Source: Stenotrophomonas sp. UBA2629 (GTDB lineage Bacteria > Pseudomonadota > Gammaproteobacteria > Xanthomonadales > Xanthomonadaceae). Taken from it: a stretch of DNA of 49,626 nucleotides. The translations under genes were made by a program, and so were the position numbers. The DNA lies in the NCBI GenBank assembly GCA_002359895.1, contig DEOB01000010.1, positions 882,497 to 932,122 on the forward strand, written 5' to 3'. A model generated the notes under the pieces. The model was not told the DNA's origin. It worked only from the letters and a program-made list of their open reading frames with translations, and did no database searches. The stretch's first letter is position 1. Every line of letters starts with the position of its first letter. Shown piece after piece: positions 19,515-29,103 of the stretch.

Positions 19515-21580
19515 TACAGATCCATCTCGTGCGGCTTGAGCGCGACATACGGCGTTTCGCGGTCAGTACGCGTCGACGAGCGGCGGGCCGCTGCGATGGT
19601 CTTGACCGAGTACACCAGCACCGCAAACACCACGAACAGGAACAGCACGGTGAGGCCGGCATTGATGTAGTTGTTGACCATCACCTGCTGCATCTGGTCG
19701 AAGCTCTTGGACGGCGGCAGCAGGTTGCCGTTGGCGATGGCGTCACGGTACTTGTGTGCCTGGGCCAAGAAGCCCACGCCCGGCTCGTTGGAGAAGATCT
19801 TGATGAAGCCGGCAGCGGTGGTGCAGATCAGCAGCCAGATGGCCGGGACCAACGGCACCCAGGCGTACTTGTCCTTCTTCATCTTGAACAGCACCACGGT
19901 GCACAGCAGCAGTGCCACGCCTGCCAGCATCTGGTTGGCGATGCCGAACAGCGGCCACAGCATGTTGATGCCGCCCAGCGGGTCGGTCACGCCCTGATAC
20001 AGGAAGTAACCCCACAGCGCGACACAGCCGCCGGTGGCGATGAAGCTGGCCACCCACGAATCGGTGCGGCGCAGCGCCGGCACGAAGTTGCCCAGCAGGT
20101 CCTGCAGCATGAAGCGGCCCGAACGCGTGCCGGCATCGACGGCGGTCAGGATGAACAAGGCTTCAAACAGGATGGCGAAGTGGTACCAGAACGCCATCAT
20201 GCCGTCGCCCGGCAGCACCGCATGCAGAATCTGCGCGATGCCCACGGCAAGCGTCGGTGCACCACCGGCGCGCGAGAGGATGGTGCTCTCGCCGATTTCA
20301 GCTGCGGTAGCGGTCAGTTGATCCGGGGTAATGGCAAAGCCCCAGTTGGTGACCACCTGTGCGGCGTGGACCACGTCGGTGCCGATGATGGCAGCGGGGC
20401 TGTTCATGGCGAAGTAGATGCCCGGCTCGATGATCGAGGCAGCCACCATGGCCATGATGGCCACGAACGATTCCATCAGCATGCCGCCGTAGCCGATGTA
20501 GGCGGCGTGGCCTTCATTGGCCAGCAGCTTGGGCGTGGTGCCCGAGCTGATCAGCGCGTGGAAGCCGGACACCGCGCCACAGGCAATGGTGATGAACAGG
20601 AACGGGAACATGCTGCCCTTCCACACCGGGCCAGTGCCGTCGGTGAACTGGGTCAGCGCCGGCATTTTCAGCTCCGGCATCACGATCAGGATGCCGATCG
20701 CCAGGCCGACGATGGTGCCGATCTTGAGGAAGGTGGACAGGTAGTCGCGCGGGGCCAGCAGCAGCCACACCGGCAACACTGCGGCGACGAAACCGTAGCC
20801 GATCAGCATCCAGGTGATCTGCACACCGGTGAAGGTGAACATCGGGCCCAGCACCGGGTCTGCGGCAACCTTGCCGCCGTACCAGATGGCTGCCAGCAGC
20901 AGCACCAGGCCGACCACGGAGATCTCGCCGATCTTGCCCGGGCGGATATAGCGCATGTACACGCCCATCAGGATGGCGATGGGCATGGTCGCGATGACGG
21001 TGAACATACCCCAGGGGCTGCCCTCCAACGCCTTCACCACAATCATCGCCAGCACCGCCAGGATGATGATCATGATCATGAAGACACCGAACAACGCGAT
21101 GGTGCCGGGCACAGGGCCCATTTCCTCGCGCACCAGGTCGCCCAGCGAGCGACCGTTACGGCGCGTGGAGATGAACAGGATCATGAAATCCTGCACCGCA
21201 CCGGCCAGCACCACACCGGCAATCAGCCACAGCGTGCCGGGCAGATAGCCCATCTGCGCGGCAAGCACCGGGCCCACCAGCGGGCCTGCGCCGGCAATGG
21301 CGGCAAAGTGGTGGCCGAACAGGACGTGCTTGTTGGTGGGCACGTAATCCAAGCCATCGTTGTTGAGGATGGCGGGCGTGGCGCGGGTGGGGTCAACGCC
21401 CAGCACCTTGTTGGCAATGAACAGGCCGTAGTAGCGGAAGGCGACCAGGTACAGCGACACCGCTGCCACCACGATCCATAGCGCATTGATATGTTCGCCG
21501 CGGCGCAAGGCCACAACACCTAGGCAGAATGCGCCGATCAGGGACAGTAATGCCCAGCCGGCTTTGGAAAAACCTTTCAT
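19514..21580 (-). CDS. cstA: CstA-family carbon starvation protein (pyruvate/peptide transporter)
   Basis: The 688-residue polytopic protein has strong CstA signatures: PTNKHVLFGHHFAAIAGAGP near residues 80-100, GPVLAAQMGYLPG, AGAVQDFMILF and, later, MLWPLFGIANQMLAG. CstA and its BtsT relatives are inner-membrane carriers reported to take up pyruvate and peptides in nutrient stress. It forms a two-gene operon with ybdD. The gap to the divergent pirin gene (21581-21817) should hold its promoter; I see no clear CRP site. Whether it corresponds to CstA or BtsT of E. coli cannot be decided by eye. Confidence 0.93.
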   Translation of the reverse strand: MKGFSKAGWALLSLIGAFCLGVVALRRGEHINALWIVVAAVSLYLVAFRYYGLFIANKVLGVDPTRATPAILNNDGLDYVPTNKHVLFGHHFAAIAGAGPLVGPVLAAQMGYLPGTLWLIAGVVLAGAVQDFMILFISTRRNGRSLGDLVREEMGPVPGTIALFGVFMIMIIILAVLAMIVVKALEGSPWGMFTVIATMPIAILMGVYMRYIRPGKIGEISVVGLVLLLAAIWYGGKVAADPVLGPMFTFTGVQITWMLIGYGFVAAVLPVWLLLAPRDYLSTFLKIGTIVGLAIGILIVMPELKMPALTQFTDGTGPVWKGSMFPFLFITIACGAVSGFHALISSGTTPKLLANEGHAAYIGYGGMLMESFVAIMAMVAASIIEPGIYFAMNSPAAIIGTDVVHAAQVVTNWGFAITPDQLTATAAEIGESTILSRAGGAPTLAVGIAQILHAVLPGDGMMAFWYHFAILFEALFILTAVDAGTRSGRFMLQDLLGNFVPALRRTDSWVASFIATGGCVALWGYFLYQGVTDPLGGINMLWPLFGIANQMLAGVALLLCTVVLFKMKKDKYAWVPLVPAIWLLICTTAAGFIKIFSNEPGVGFLAQAHKYRDAIANGNLLPPSKSFDQMQQVMVNNYINAGLTVLFLFVVFAVLVYSVKTIAAARRSSTRTDRETPYVALKPHEMDL

Positions 21581-21817
21581 CGAGTCGCCTCGCGGGGAGA
21601 TGCCAGCAAGGGTCTACCCATGCGACGCGGGGGTCAACGTGTATGGGAGGTGAAGCGAATGAGACTTTGGTCGTAGGACACTGCGCCGCTCAACCTGACT
21701 GCGCGGCGTGCACACCCGCTGATCAACAGCACGCTGGAACTATCGGTTTCATCGGTAATGGTTGGCGTCATCGGTGGCGACGGTCATTGTTGTTTCAGTC
21801 CTGAAGGAAAACCGGCC

Positions 21818-22666
21818 ATGAGCACTGAATCCTCCGCCCGCGTGATTCGCACCCTGCGCGGCATGCCTACGTCCGATGGCGCGGGTGTGCGCCTGACCCG
21901 CGTGATCGGCACGTCCGCGTTGCCGGAACTGGATCCATTCCTGATGCTGGACGAATTCGGCACCGACCGCGCCGAAGACTACATCGCCGGCTTCCCCGAC
22001 CACCCGCATCGCGGCTTTGAGACCGTCACCTACATGCTTGATGGCCGCATGCGGCACAAGGACAACCATGGCAACGAGGGTCTGCTGACCCCGGGCAGCG
22101 TCCAGTGGATGACGGCGGGGCGGGGGCTGGTGCACTCGGAGATGCCCGAGCAGGAGTCCGGCCGCATGCGTGGTTTCCAGCTGTGGGTGAACCTGCCCGC
22201 GCGCGACAAGATGACAGCGCCGCGCTATCAGGAGTTCGCCCCTGAGCACATTCCACAAACCACGCCTGCAGAGGGCGTCACGGTGAAGGTGATTGCCGGG
22301 CAGGTGGGCGAGGTGCGCGGGCCGATCGTGCAACCGGCGACCGAGCCGCTGTATCTGGATATCGAGCTGGCCGCTGGCAGCCGCTGGTCATATCCGCTAC
22401 CCGATGGGCACAACGTGTTTGCCTATGTGTTTGAAGGCAGCGCAGTGCTGGGCGATGGCGAGAACGCGCAGCCGGTGGCCAAGCACGAGCTGGCGGTGTT
22501 GGTTGCAGGCCGCCTGCAGCTCTCGGCCGGTGCGCAGGGCGCGCGCCTGATTCTGGTTGCGGGCCGCCCGTTGCGCGAGCCGGTCGCACGGCATGGCCCC
22601 TTCGTGATGAACACGCGCGAAGATCTGATGCAGGCCTTTGTGGACTACCAGGAAGGCAAATTCTGA
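21818..22666 (+). CDS. Pirin-family protein
   Basis: The 282-residue bicupin shows the pirin core: FPDHPHRGFETVTYMLDG with the HPH metal ligands near residues 62-64, then GSVQWMTAGRGLVHSEMP with the HSE ligands. The C-terminal pirin domain (GSAVLG near 210, then HGPFVMNTREDL) is present. Pirins bind a metal; some act as quercetinases or as redox-sensing partners of other proteins. ATG 21818 follows GAAGGAAA. A second pirin lies 1.8 kb away at 24466-25326 but differs in sequence, so they are not a recent duplication. Confidence 0.93.
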   Translation: MSTESSARVIRTLRGMPTSDGAGVRLTRVIGTSALPELDPFLMLDEFGTDRAEDYIAGFPDHPHRGFETVTYMLDGRMRHKDNHGNEGLLTPGSVQWMTAGRGLVHSEMPEQESGRMRGFQLWVNLPARDKMTAPRYQEFAPEHIPQTTPAEGVTVKVIAGQVGEVRGPIVQPATEPLYLDIELAAGSRWSYPLPDGHNVFAYVFEGSAVLGDGENAQPVAKHELAVLVAGRLQLSAGAQGARLILVAGRPLREPVARHGPFVMNTREDLMQAFVDYQEGKF

Positions 22667-22672
22667 AGACGC

Positions 22673-22713
22673 CGGCTTGAATGCAGGCAACGGTGAACGC
22701 CTGCATTCAAGCC
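22673..22713 (+). terminator. Perfect 15-bp hairpin after the pirin gene
   Basis: GGCTTGAATGCAGGC (22673-22687) and GCCTGCATTCAAGCC (22699-22713) flank an 11-base loop. No T run follows, so termination may need Rho, or the structure may protect the 3' end. Confidence 0.55.
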
Positions 22714-22716
22714 AAG

Positions 22717-22742
22717 GCAAAAGGCCGGGCTTCGACCCGGCT
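22717..22742 (-). terminator. Terminator for the small secreted-protein gene
   Basis: On the minus strand GCCGGG and CCCGGC pair around TCGAAG and are followed by CTTTTG. It lies about 80 bp after the stop of the 22823-23290 gene. Confidence 0.6.
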
Positions 22743-22822
22743 CAACGTCTTTGTGCAGATGCGTGGAGAGAGCTGGACCGGCAGTGGCCCGGGCCGTACT
22801 CCTCCCACTTGCTCCGCAGGCC

Positions 22823-23290
22823 TTACTCCTGGTTTGCACCTGCCAACGTAGACGGGCTGAGATTGAGCGTCTGCGTCAGGTTCTGCAGGTTGCTCAGCTC
22901 GCTGGTGTCACCGGCGTCGATCCATATCTGCGCGAAGCGGTTCTTGTCGAGCTTGACCATGGTGATGCGGCGCGACTCCAGCCCGGGCAGATCACGGCCG
23001 CCCATGTCGGGTTTGTACCAATGCAGGGTTTCGCCGGCGAACGCGCCTTTCTCCGCGCGCAGAGCGCGGTTCAGGAGCAGGTCCGGGTCACGGGTGGTGA
23101 GCATCATGTTCAACACAGCACGGCCATCCTCGGTGGTGGCTTTGCACACGATGAACGCGCTCTGCGTCTGTTGTTCCCAGTGCAGGCCACTGTTGGATGG
23201 CAGCGTCGGGCATTGGTCAGCCTGTTGGCCCCAAGCGGTGCCACAGGTGGCAAGCAACAGCGCGGCAGAAAAAATACGGACAGTCTTCAC
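22823..23290 (-). CDS. Small secreted protein of unknown function
   Basis: The 155-residue precursor starts at GTG 23290 after a GGGGAA site and has a signal peptide ending near GTAWG-QQADQ. A longer ATG start 21 bp upstream would put charged residues before the signal and is less likely. The mature protein has two cysteines (DQCPTLP, FIVCKA) that could form a disulphide, and a VKLDKNRFAQIWIDAGD strand segment. I recognise no family. It sits between a pirin and aqpZ with its own terminator. Confidence 0.75.
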   Translation of the reverse strand: MKTVRIFSAALLLATCGTAWGQQADQCPTLPSNSGLHWEQQTQSAFIVCKATTEDGRAVLNMMLTTRDPDLLLNRALRAEKGAFAGETLHWYKPDMGGRDLPGLESRRITMVKLDKNRFAQIWIDAGDTSELSNLQNLTQTLNLSPSTLAGANQE

Positions 23291-23475
23291 TTCACATTCC
23301 CCATAAAACATCGGCCGTGGGCGGCACGACGACAATCGTGGATGGTTCTGAAGGCAGCAGCATTGGTCGGCAGGCGGTGTCCCCGTAGCCTCGTCAGCGC
23401 ATCCCCATGCGTAGCCGACCAGCGCTGACGTTATTACAGAATCTACCTCGCTGGCAAAAAGATGTTGCCGGATAT

Positions 23476-23506
23476 GCAAACGGCCCCGTCTGAGGGGGCC
23501 GTTTGC
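23476..23506 (-). terminator. Hairpin after aqpZ
   Basis: GCAAACGGCCCC (23476-23487) and GGGGCCGTTTGC (23495-23506) form a perfect 12-bp stem starting 22 bp beyond the aqpZ stop. No T run follows. Confidence 0.55.
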
Positions 23507-23527
23507 AGGTTGCCGGGAGCGGAGGGC

Positions 23528-24247
23528 TTACTTGTCGCTGCCGATCCACTTGTAGGCAATGCCGCCGATCAGTGCGCCCAAGATGGGTGCCACCCAGAAC
23601 AGCCACAGCTGGCTCAGCGCACCGGAGCCGGCAAACACCGCCACAGCCGTGGAGCGGGCCGGGTTCACCGAGGTGTTGGTCACCGGGATGCTGATCAGGT
23701 GGATCAGGGTGAGTGCCAGGCCGATGGCGATCGGTGCGAAGCCGGCCGGCGCGCGGCCGTGGGTGGCTCCCATGATCACCACCAGGAACACGGCGGTCAG
23801 CACCACTTCGCACAGGAATGCCGCAGCCACGGCATAGCCGCCCGGCGACAGCGCGCCGTAGCCGTTGCTGGCAAAGGCGCCGGCCTGGCTGCCGTCAATC
23901 AGGAAGTTGGGATTGCCCTGGGCAATCTGCAGCAGGATGAAGCCGGCCACGATGCCGCCCAGCACCTGCGCCACGATGTAGGGCACCAGATCTTTGGCGG
24001 CAAAACGGCCACCGGCCCACAGCCCGATGCTCACCGCCGGGTTGAAATGCGCGCCGGATATATGGCCGAAGGCATAGGCGCCCGTCAGCACAGTCAGGCC
24101 GAAGGCCAGCGCCACACCCACAAAGCCAATGCCCAGCGGATTGCCATCACCTCCGAAATTCGCCGCCAGTACCGCGCTGCCGCAACCACCCAACACCAAC
24201 CAGAACGTGCCGAGGAACTCGGCCGTCAGTCGTTTTCCCATGCTCAT
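23528..24247 (-). CDS. aqpZ: Aquaporin Z
   Basis: The 239-residue protein with six membrane helices has both pore motifs, HFNPAVS (NPA at 69-71) and SVNPARS (NPA at 195-197, followed by Arg198). His183 in the fifth helix and Arg198 fit the narrow water-selective filter of AqpZ rather than a glycerol channel. It passes water across the inner membrane. GGGGAAG precedes the ATG at 24247; a second ATG two codons later is possible. The 218-bp gap upstream should carry the promoter, which I could not place. Confidence 0.93.
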   Translation of the reverse strand: MSMGKRLTAEFLGTFWLVLGGCGSAVLAANFGGDGNPLGIGFVGVALAFGLTVLTGAYAFGHISGAHFNPAVSIGLWAGGRFAAKDLVPYIVAQVLGGIVAGFILLQIAQGNPNFLIDGSQAGAFASNGYGALSPGGYAVAAAFLCEVVLTAVFLVVIMGATHGRAPAGFAPIAIGLALTLIHLISIPVTNTSVNPARSTAVAVFAGSGALSQLWLFWVAPILGALIGGIAYKWIGSDK

Positions 24248-24465
24248 TGTGCTTCCCCAGTTAACCCGAACGGGCGTAGGGAAAATAGCCGAATACGTGA
24301 CGGAGGTGCGTATTTAAAATGTTAAGCGCGGTAGGTGGCACATCGTTTCCACGCATCTGCCCGAAGCCAGCTGCTCCGGGTAGATGCGCAGGCCAGTCAA
24401 CTGGTTGCGGAGTCTCGATGGTTAAGGGGTACACCACGCGTGTCCGGTGGCGGGGTTTGCCTGTT

Positions 24466-25326
24466 TCAGCCCGGCAACGGGATGAACTCTTTGTCATCGC
24501 CGGGAATGGTGCCGAAGCGACCGTTCTGCCAATCGTCCTTGGCCTGCTCGATACGCTCCTTGGAGCTGGAGACGAAGTTCCACCACAGATGGCGCGGCCC
24601 ATCCAACGGCTCGCCGCCCATCAACATGGCCTTGACCGGCGTCTTGGCGCGCAGGCGGCCGCGTGCACCGGCTTCGGGAATGACCAGGTGCTGGGCGGGG
24701 ATGTCGATGCCGTCCAACTGTGCGTCGCCTTCCAGAATGTAGAGCGCGCGCTGCACATGCGAGGTGTCCAGGTCGATCTCACCGTCCGGTTCCAGGTCGA
24801 TGGCGACGTTCAATGTGTCGGTGAACACCTTCACCGGCGATTCCTCGCCATAGGCGCGGCCGGCGATCACGCGCAGCAGGGCGCCGTCACGACGCTGCTG
24901 CGGCAGCTGCTCGGCGGCAAAGTGGAAGAACGCCGGGTCGGTTTCCTCATGCGACTTGGGGAGCGCCACCCAGGTCTGCATGCCATGCACCGGTTGTTCG
25001 TGGCTGCGGATATCGGCGGGGGTGCGCTCGGAATGCGCGATGCCGCGCCCGGCGGTCATCCAGTTCACATCGCCGGGGCGGATCACCTGCTCCGAGCCCA
25101 GCGTGTCGCGGTGGCCGATCTGCCCGGCCCACAGAAACGTCACCGTGGCCAGGCCGATATGTGGATGCGGGCGCACGTCGATGCCTTGGCCGGGGCTGAA
25201 GATGGCAGGCCCCATGTGGTCGACAAACACGAACGGCCCAACACTGCGCGCCTGCAGCGACGGCACCGCGCGCCGTACCTGGAAGCCGCCAAGGTCATGG
25301 ACACGCGGGCTGATGATGGTGGTCAT
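24466..25326 (-). CDS. Pirin-family protein (second)
   Basis: The 286-residue protein has the pirin core DVRPHPHIGLATVTFLWAG, with metal ligands in HPH, and NWMTAGRGIAHSER. The usual HRG after HPH is replaced by IGL, as in the YhhW-like subgroup that also carries the GxxxHRD segment (IGHRDTLGS here). The C-terminal pirin domain ends with HLWWNFVSSSKERIEQA, characteristic of this subgroup. GGAGAAATC is a good ribosome site before ATG 25326. The first pirin at 21818 belongs to the other subgroup. Confidence 0.92.
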   Translation of the reverse strand: MTTIISPRVHDLGGFQVRRAVPSLQARSVGPFVFVDHMGPAIFSPGQGIDVRPHPHIGLATVTFLWAGQIGHRDTLGSEQVIRPGDVNWMTAGRGIAHSERTPADIRSHEQPVHGMQTWVALPKSHEETDPAFFHFAAEQLPQQRRDGALLRVIAGRAYGEESPVKVFTDTLNVAIDLEPDGEIDLDTSHVQRALYILEGDAQLDGIDIPAQHLVIPEAGARGRLRAKTPVKAMLMGGEPLDGPRHLWWNFVSSSKERIEQAKDDWQNGRFGTIPGDDKEFIPLPG

Positions 25327-25426
25327 GATTTCTCCGTGGTTGGGACCGGGCCGGCAGGATGGCATGGACGATGAGAGCCTGTCGTGACCATGACGGCAAC
25401 GAATTGTTGCTTCCATGCGGGATGCT

Positions 25427-26092
25427 TCACCGTTTTGATGCCAGCCGATCGGCCAGCCGTGTTGGCTCGGGCAGCCGATAGCCGCGCAGGCATTGCAGCA
25501 CCAGCGGCAGGCACGCTTCCACCGAAACAAGATGCCCGGGCGACACAAACAACGGTTTGCAGCGCGGCTTGCTGCGCAGTACCCAGCCCACCTGTTTGCC
25601 CTTGAACAGCAGCGGGGAATGATCGCCCTGCGCAGGACCGGGTTCGTCGTAATCACCCACCAAGCGGCTTTTGCCGATGCCGATGCTCGGCAGCCCGGTG
25701 AGCACGCCCAGATGCGCAGCAATGCCCAGGCCGCGCGGATGGGCGATGCCATGGCCGTCCACCATGACCAGCTGCGGCGCATGCGGCAATTGTGCGAGCG
25801 CCTGCAGGGCGGCAGGCAGTTCGCGGAAGCTGAGCAGGCCGGGGATATAGGGCAGGGCGGTAGGCAACCGCGCCAATGCCGATTCCAGCGGCTGCAGCGT
25901 GCTGCCGTCCAGCAACACCGCCGCCGAAAGCGTTGTGCGGCCACTGTCCTCGAAGCCGCTGTCGATACCTGCGATATGCGTGGGCAGGCCGGTCAGTACA
26001 TCGGTCAGCTCAACCTGCGCGGCCAGCGTCCTCTGTTGCTGGCGCAGTTGGGCGTAATCGACGGTTGACGCCGTGGGGCTGGAGGCTTGCAT
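25427..26092 (-). CDS. nfi: Endonuclease V
   Basis: The 221-residue enzyme cleaves DNA near deaminated bases, mainly inosine. Motifs are IAGIDSGF with metal-binding Asp44, SFRELPA with Glu91, VDGHGIAHPR with Asp112, and GIGKSRLVG. The length is as in E. coli Nfi. It is divergent from gpmA across a 106-bp gap. The segment from about residue 190 (LVLQCLRGYRLPEPTRLAD) matches the usual closing helix. Confidence 0.92.
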   Translation of the reverse strand: MQASSPTASTVDYAQLRQQQRTLAAQVELTDVLTGLPTHIAGIDSGFEDSGRTTLSAAVLLDGSTLQPLESALARLPTALPYIPGLLSFRELPAALQALAQLPHAPQLVMVDGHGIAHPRGLGIAAHLGVLTGLPSIGIGKSRLVGDYDEPGPAQGDHSPLLFKGKQVGWVLRSKPRCKPLFVSPGHLVSVEACLPLVLQCLRGYRLPEPTRLADRLASKR

Positions 26093-26155
26093 GTGTACCA
26101 GCCTGCCAGTTTCCGCGTCGTTGCAGCGTGCGGGGCGTGGCTGGCGGTGAGCGGC

Positions 26156-26161
26156 TACAAT
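26156..26161 (+). promoter_or_regulatory. Possible -10 element for gpmA
   Basis: TACAAT lies 37 bp before the GTG start. No good -35 box is visible at the right spacing (TTGCAG at 26121 is too far). Confidence 0.35.
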
Positions 26162-26198
26162 CGGCCTCTTTCCTTCCCCCGACCCGGAGATATCCGCA

Positions 26199-26948
26199 GT
26201 GACCCGCAAACTTGTGCTGTTGCGCCATGGCCAGAGCCAGTGGAACCTCGACAATCGCTTCACCGGTTGGGTGGACGTGGAACTCACCGCGCAGGGACGC
26301 CAGGAAGCTGCTGCCGCCGGCCGGCTGATGAAGGAAGAAGGGCTGCAGTTCGATGTGGCCCACACCTCGGTGCTCAAGCGCGCCATCCACACCCTGCAGG
26401 GCGCATTGGCCGAGTTGGATCAGGATTGGTTGCCGGTCAGCAAATCCTGGCGTCTGAATGAGCGCCACTACGGTGGTCTGCAGGGGTTGGACAAGGCTGA
26501 AACCGCCGCCAAGCATGGCGAGGACCAGGTCAAGATCTGGCGCCGCTCCTACGACATCCCGCCGCCGTCGATGGACCTGGAAGACCCGGGCCACCCGATC
26601 CACGACCGCCGTTACGCCGGTCTGGACCGCAACGCGCTGCCGGGCACCGAGTCGCTGGCCACCACGCTGGACCGCGTGCTGCCGTATTGGCACGACGCGA
26701 TTGCCCCGCAGCTGAAGGACGGCAAGACCGTGCTGGTCACCGCGCATGGCAACTCGCTGCGCGCGTTGTACAAGTACCTCAACAACGTGAGCAAGGAGGC
26801 CATCCTTGAGCTCAACATTCCGACCGGCATCCCGTTGCTGTTCGAGTTGAATGACGACCTCAGCGTGAAGTCGTTCCGTTACCTCGGCGACCCGGAAGCG
26901 GCAAAGAAGGCGGCAGAAGCCGTGGCCAACCAGGCCAAGGCAAAGTAA
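26199..26948 (+). CDS. gpmA: 2,3-bisphosphoglycerate-dependent phosphoglycerate mutase
   Basis: The 249-residue glycolytic enzyme interconverts 3- and 2-phosphoglycerate in the cytoplasm. LVLLRHGQSQWNLDNRFTGW carries the phosphorylated His10, LNERHYGGLQGLDKAE the catalytic Glu, and VTAHGNSLRA the second His. The start is GTG 26199, after CCGGAGATA; no in-frame ATG fits. A Lys- and Ala-rich C-terminus (AAKKAAEAVANQAKAK) extends beyond the usual end. A clear terminator follows. Confidence 0.95.
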   Translation: MTRKLVLLRHGQSQWNLDNRFTGWVDVELTAQGRQEAAAAGRLMKEEGLQFDVAHTSVLKRAIHTLQGALAELDQDWLPVSKSWRLNERHYGGLQGLDKAETAAKHGEDQVKIWRRSYDIPPPSMDLEDPGHPIHDRRYAGLDRNALPGTESLATTLDRVLPYWHDAIAPQLKDGKTVLVTAHGNSLRALYKYLNNVSKEAILELNIPTGIPLLFELNDDLSVKSFRYLGDPEAAKKAAEAVANQAKAK

Positions 26949-26973
26949 GTCTGCTGTCCGCGCAACACCACGA

Positions 26974-26998
26974 AAACCCGGCGAAAGCCGGGTTTTTT
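26974..26998 (+). terminator. Intrinsic terminator of gpmA
   Basis: AACCCGGC-GAAA-GCCGGGTT with a TTTTT tail, 26 bp after the stop. Confidence 0.92.
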
Positions 26999-27121
26999 GT
27001 TTGCATCGCAGCATCGTCACGGCCCATTTACGGCGCCCTTGAAAAATTGGGCGTCCCGCCCTGCCGTCGCGCGAAACTCCGGCGCCGGGTACGTCTCTTT
27101 GCCGTTGAAGGAATGCGCATC

Positions 27122-27811
27122 ATGAGCAAGCCTGCTGTTGTACTCGTACATGGTTTCTGGGGTGGCGCCGCACATTGGGCCAAGGTCATTCTTGAACTGC
27201 GGGCACTGGGCTACCGCGATATCCGTGCGGTGGAGAACCCACTCACCTCCTTGGCCGATGATGCCGAGCGCACCCGCAAGATGGTGGCGCAGGTGCAGGG
27301 CCCGGTGGTGCTGGTCGGCCATTCCTACGGCGGTGCGGTGATCAGCCAGGCCGGCAACCAGGACAACGTAAAGGCCTTGGTGTTCATTGCCGCATTTGCG
27401 CCCGACGTGGGCGAAAGCCCGGGCGCGATCACCCAGCAACATCTGCCGGAAGCGGCGCCGAACCTTGTACCGGACAGCGACGGTTACCTGTGGTTGAACC
27501 CGGCCAAATTCCATGAGAGCTTCTGTCAGGACCTGCCGGAAGACCAGGCATTCGTGATGGCGGCGACGCAGAAAGCGCCACTGGCCAGCACCTTTGGCGA
27601 CAACGTCACCGAGCCGGCGTGGAAGCACAAACCCAGTTGGTACCAGCTGTCCCGCCAAGACCGGATGATCGCACCGGAAAACCAGAAGGCCATGTCCGAA
27701 CGCATGAACGCGCGCCGGGTTCTCGCGCTGGATGCGAGCCATGCATCGTTGGCCTCGCATGCGAGTGAGGTGGCGGCGCTGATCGACGAGGCCGCAAAAG
27801 CCACGGTGTGA
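27122..27811 (+). CDS. Alpha/beta hydrolase
   Basis: The 229-residue cytoplasmic hydrolase begins PAVVLVHGFWGGAAHW (oxyanion-hole HG). GHSYGGAV holds nucleophile Ser68, and DASHAS near residue 205 the catalytic His. The SWYQLSRQDRMIAPENQ segment before it holds the likely acid residue. It resembles the AB hydrolase group related to plant methylesterases. GAAGGA precedes ATG 27122. The substrate is unknown. It stands alone, 170 bp after gpmA's terminator region, with 218 bp of empty sequence downstream. Confidence 0.88.
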   Translation: MSKPAVVLVHGFWGGAAHWAKVILELRALGYRDIRAVENPLTSLADDAERTRKMVAQVQGPVVLVGHSYGGAVISQAGNQDNVKALVFIAAFAPDVGESPGAITQQHLPEAAPNLVPDSDGYLWLNPAKFHESFCQDLPEDQAFVMAATQKAPLASTFGDNVTEPAWKHKPSWYQLSRQDRMIAPENQKAMSERMNARRVLALDASHASLASHASEVAALIDEAAKATV

Positions 27812-28029
27812 TCTGTTGGGGCCGAACTGATGTGCTTACGGGGCTGATGGTTTGTACGACCTCTAGGTTCAAGAGTGCCGCCCAGTCGCGCGGTGGCGCA
27901 TCGTTTGCGGGTTTGTGCGCCATCGGCCCGCGCGCTCGGGGGCGCGCTTGCAGGTGATTGGAACTGCCTTCGGTTGACCGCCCTGCCATGCCATCATCGG
28001 CAACTGATCCCGATGGCTGGAGAGTCTGC

Positions 28030-28965
28030 TTGAGCAAATGGATGATGTCGGTGGTGGCAGTGTTGGCGTTGAGCGCCTGCAGCAATGGTTCGAGCCCGGC
28101 GGCTAAGGCGCCGTCGCAAGTGGCACCCGCCCAAGCCGTAGCGGCAACCGTGCAGCGCGGCGAGGGCAACCCGTACGAGGTGCTTGGCAGCGAGGTCTGG
28201 GACGTGCCGGACCCGGTCAGCGGACGCGGGTATCAGGTGTTCGTGGCCCTGCCGGCCGGTTATGCGGACAACCCGGACAAACGCTATCCGGTGCTGTACG
28301 TCGCCGATGCGGACTATGCCTTTCCGCTGGTCTGGCAGATGGCGCGTCGCTTGAATGTCGAAGGCCGCAAGATCGAGGACTTCATTCTGGTCGGCCTGTC
28401 CTACGCCAAGGGCGAGGGCGGCATGCAGAGCCGTCGGCGCGATTACACGCCCACCACCAATGGCCCCAGCAGCTCGCCGGCCGATGCCGTGCACGGTGGC
28501 GCCAGCGACTACATCACCTATCTGGAAACCCAGGCGCTGCCGTTTGTGGCGCAGCGCTACCGCAGTGACGAAAGCCGGCGCCTGTTTCTGGGCCATTCCT
28601 ATGGCGCGTTGCTGGGTACGCAGTTGCTGTTGGAGCGGCCGCAGCTGTTCAGCGGCTACATTCTGGGCAGCCCGTCGTACTGGTTCGACAAACACGTGAT
28701 GGAACGTGGTCTGGCAGCAGCGGGCAAGGCCACCGACCTGCCGGTGCGGGCCTATATGTACGTGGGCGAATACGAGGCGCCGCAGCATGGTGGCAGCGTC
28801 GACATGGTGGTCGATGCGCAGCGCATGAGTGGCCTGCTGCGTGCCCGGGGTGGCGAGGCATTGCAGCTGAAGCTGGATGTGCTCAACGACGAGGATCACC
28901 TCAGCGTTGCCCCGCGCGGTTTCATGCATGGCCTGAAGTACGTGCTGGCCGCACCACAGGGCTGA
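28030..28965 (+). CDS. Lipid-anchored esterase of the enterochelin-esterase type
   Basis: The 311-residue protein is an alpha/beta esterase of the PF00756 type: FVALPAGYADNP.KRYPVLYVAD, then FLGHSYGALLG with Ser190, and DEDHLS with the catalytic His. The start is probably TTG 28030, because GGAGAG at 28019-28024 is 5 bp away and this gives a lipoprotein signal SVVAVLALSAC with a proper lipobox; ATG 28042 is the alternative. Relatives hydrolyse ferric-siderophore or other esters in the periplasm. No siderophore genes lie nearby, so the substrate is open. Confidence 0.82.
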   Translation: MSKWMMSVVAVLALSACSNGSSPAAKAPSQVAPAQAVAATVQRGEGNPYEVLGSEVWDVPDPVSGRGYQVFVALPAGYADNPDKRYPVLYVADADYAFPLVWQMARRLNVEGRKIEDFILVGLSYAKGEGGMQSRRRDYTPTTNGPSSSPADAVHGGASDYITYLETQALPFVAQRYRSDESRRLFLGHSYGALLGTQLLLERPQLFSGYILGSPSYWFDKHVMERGLAAAGKATDLPVRAYMYVGEYEAPQHGGSVDMVVDAQRMSGLLRARGGEALQLKLDVLNDEDHLSVAPRGFMHGLKYVLAAPQG

Positions 28966-29103
28966 GCCGCATCAGCAGGCCTGACCGGGACCGGCACGCC
29001 AACGGCGGCCGGCTCCCCGTTCAGCGCACCACGACCAACGGCAGGTGCGCTGCCGCGTGGCGTGACTAGACTTCGTTCAACTCCCTGCCGCATGCGCAAC
29101 GTC

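Noticed and set aside
19439..21481. A 680-codon + strand frame opposite cstA
   Set aside because: It is His-, Gln- and Arg-rich antisense of a membrane protein gene, without start signal or motifs.
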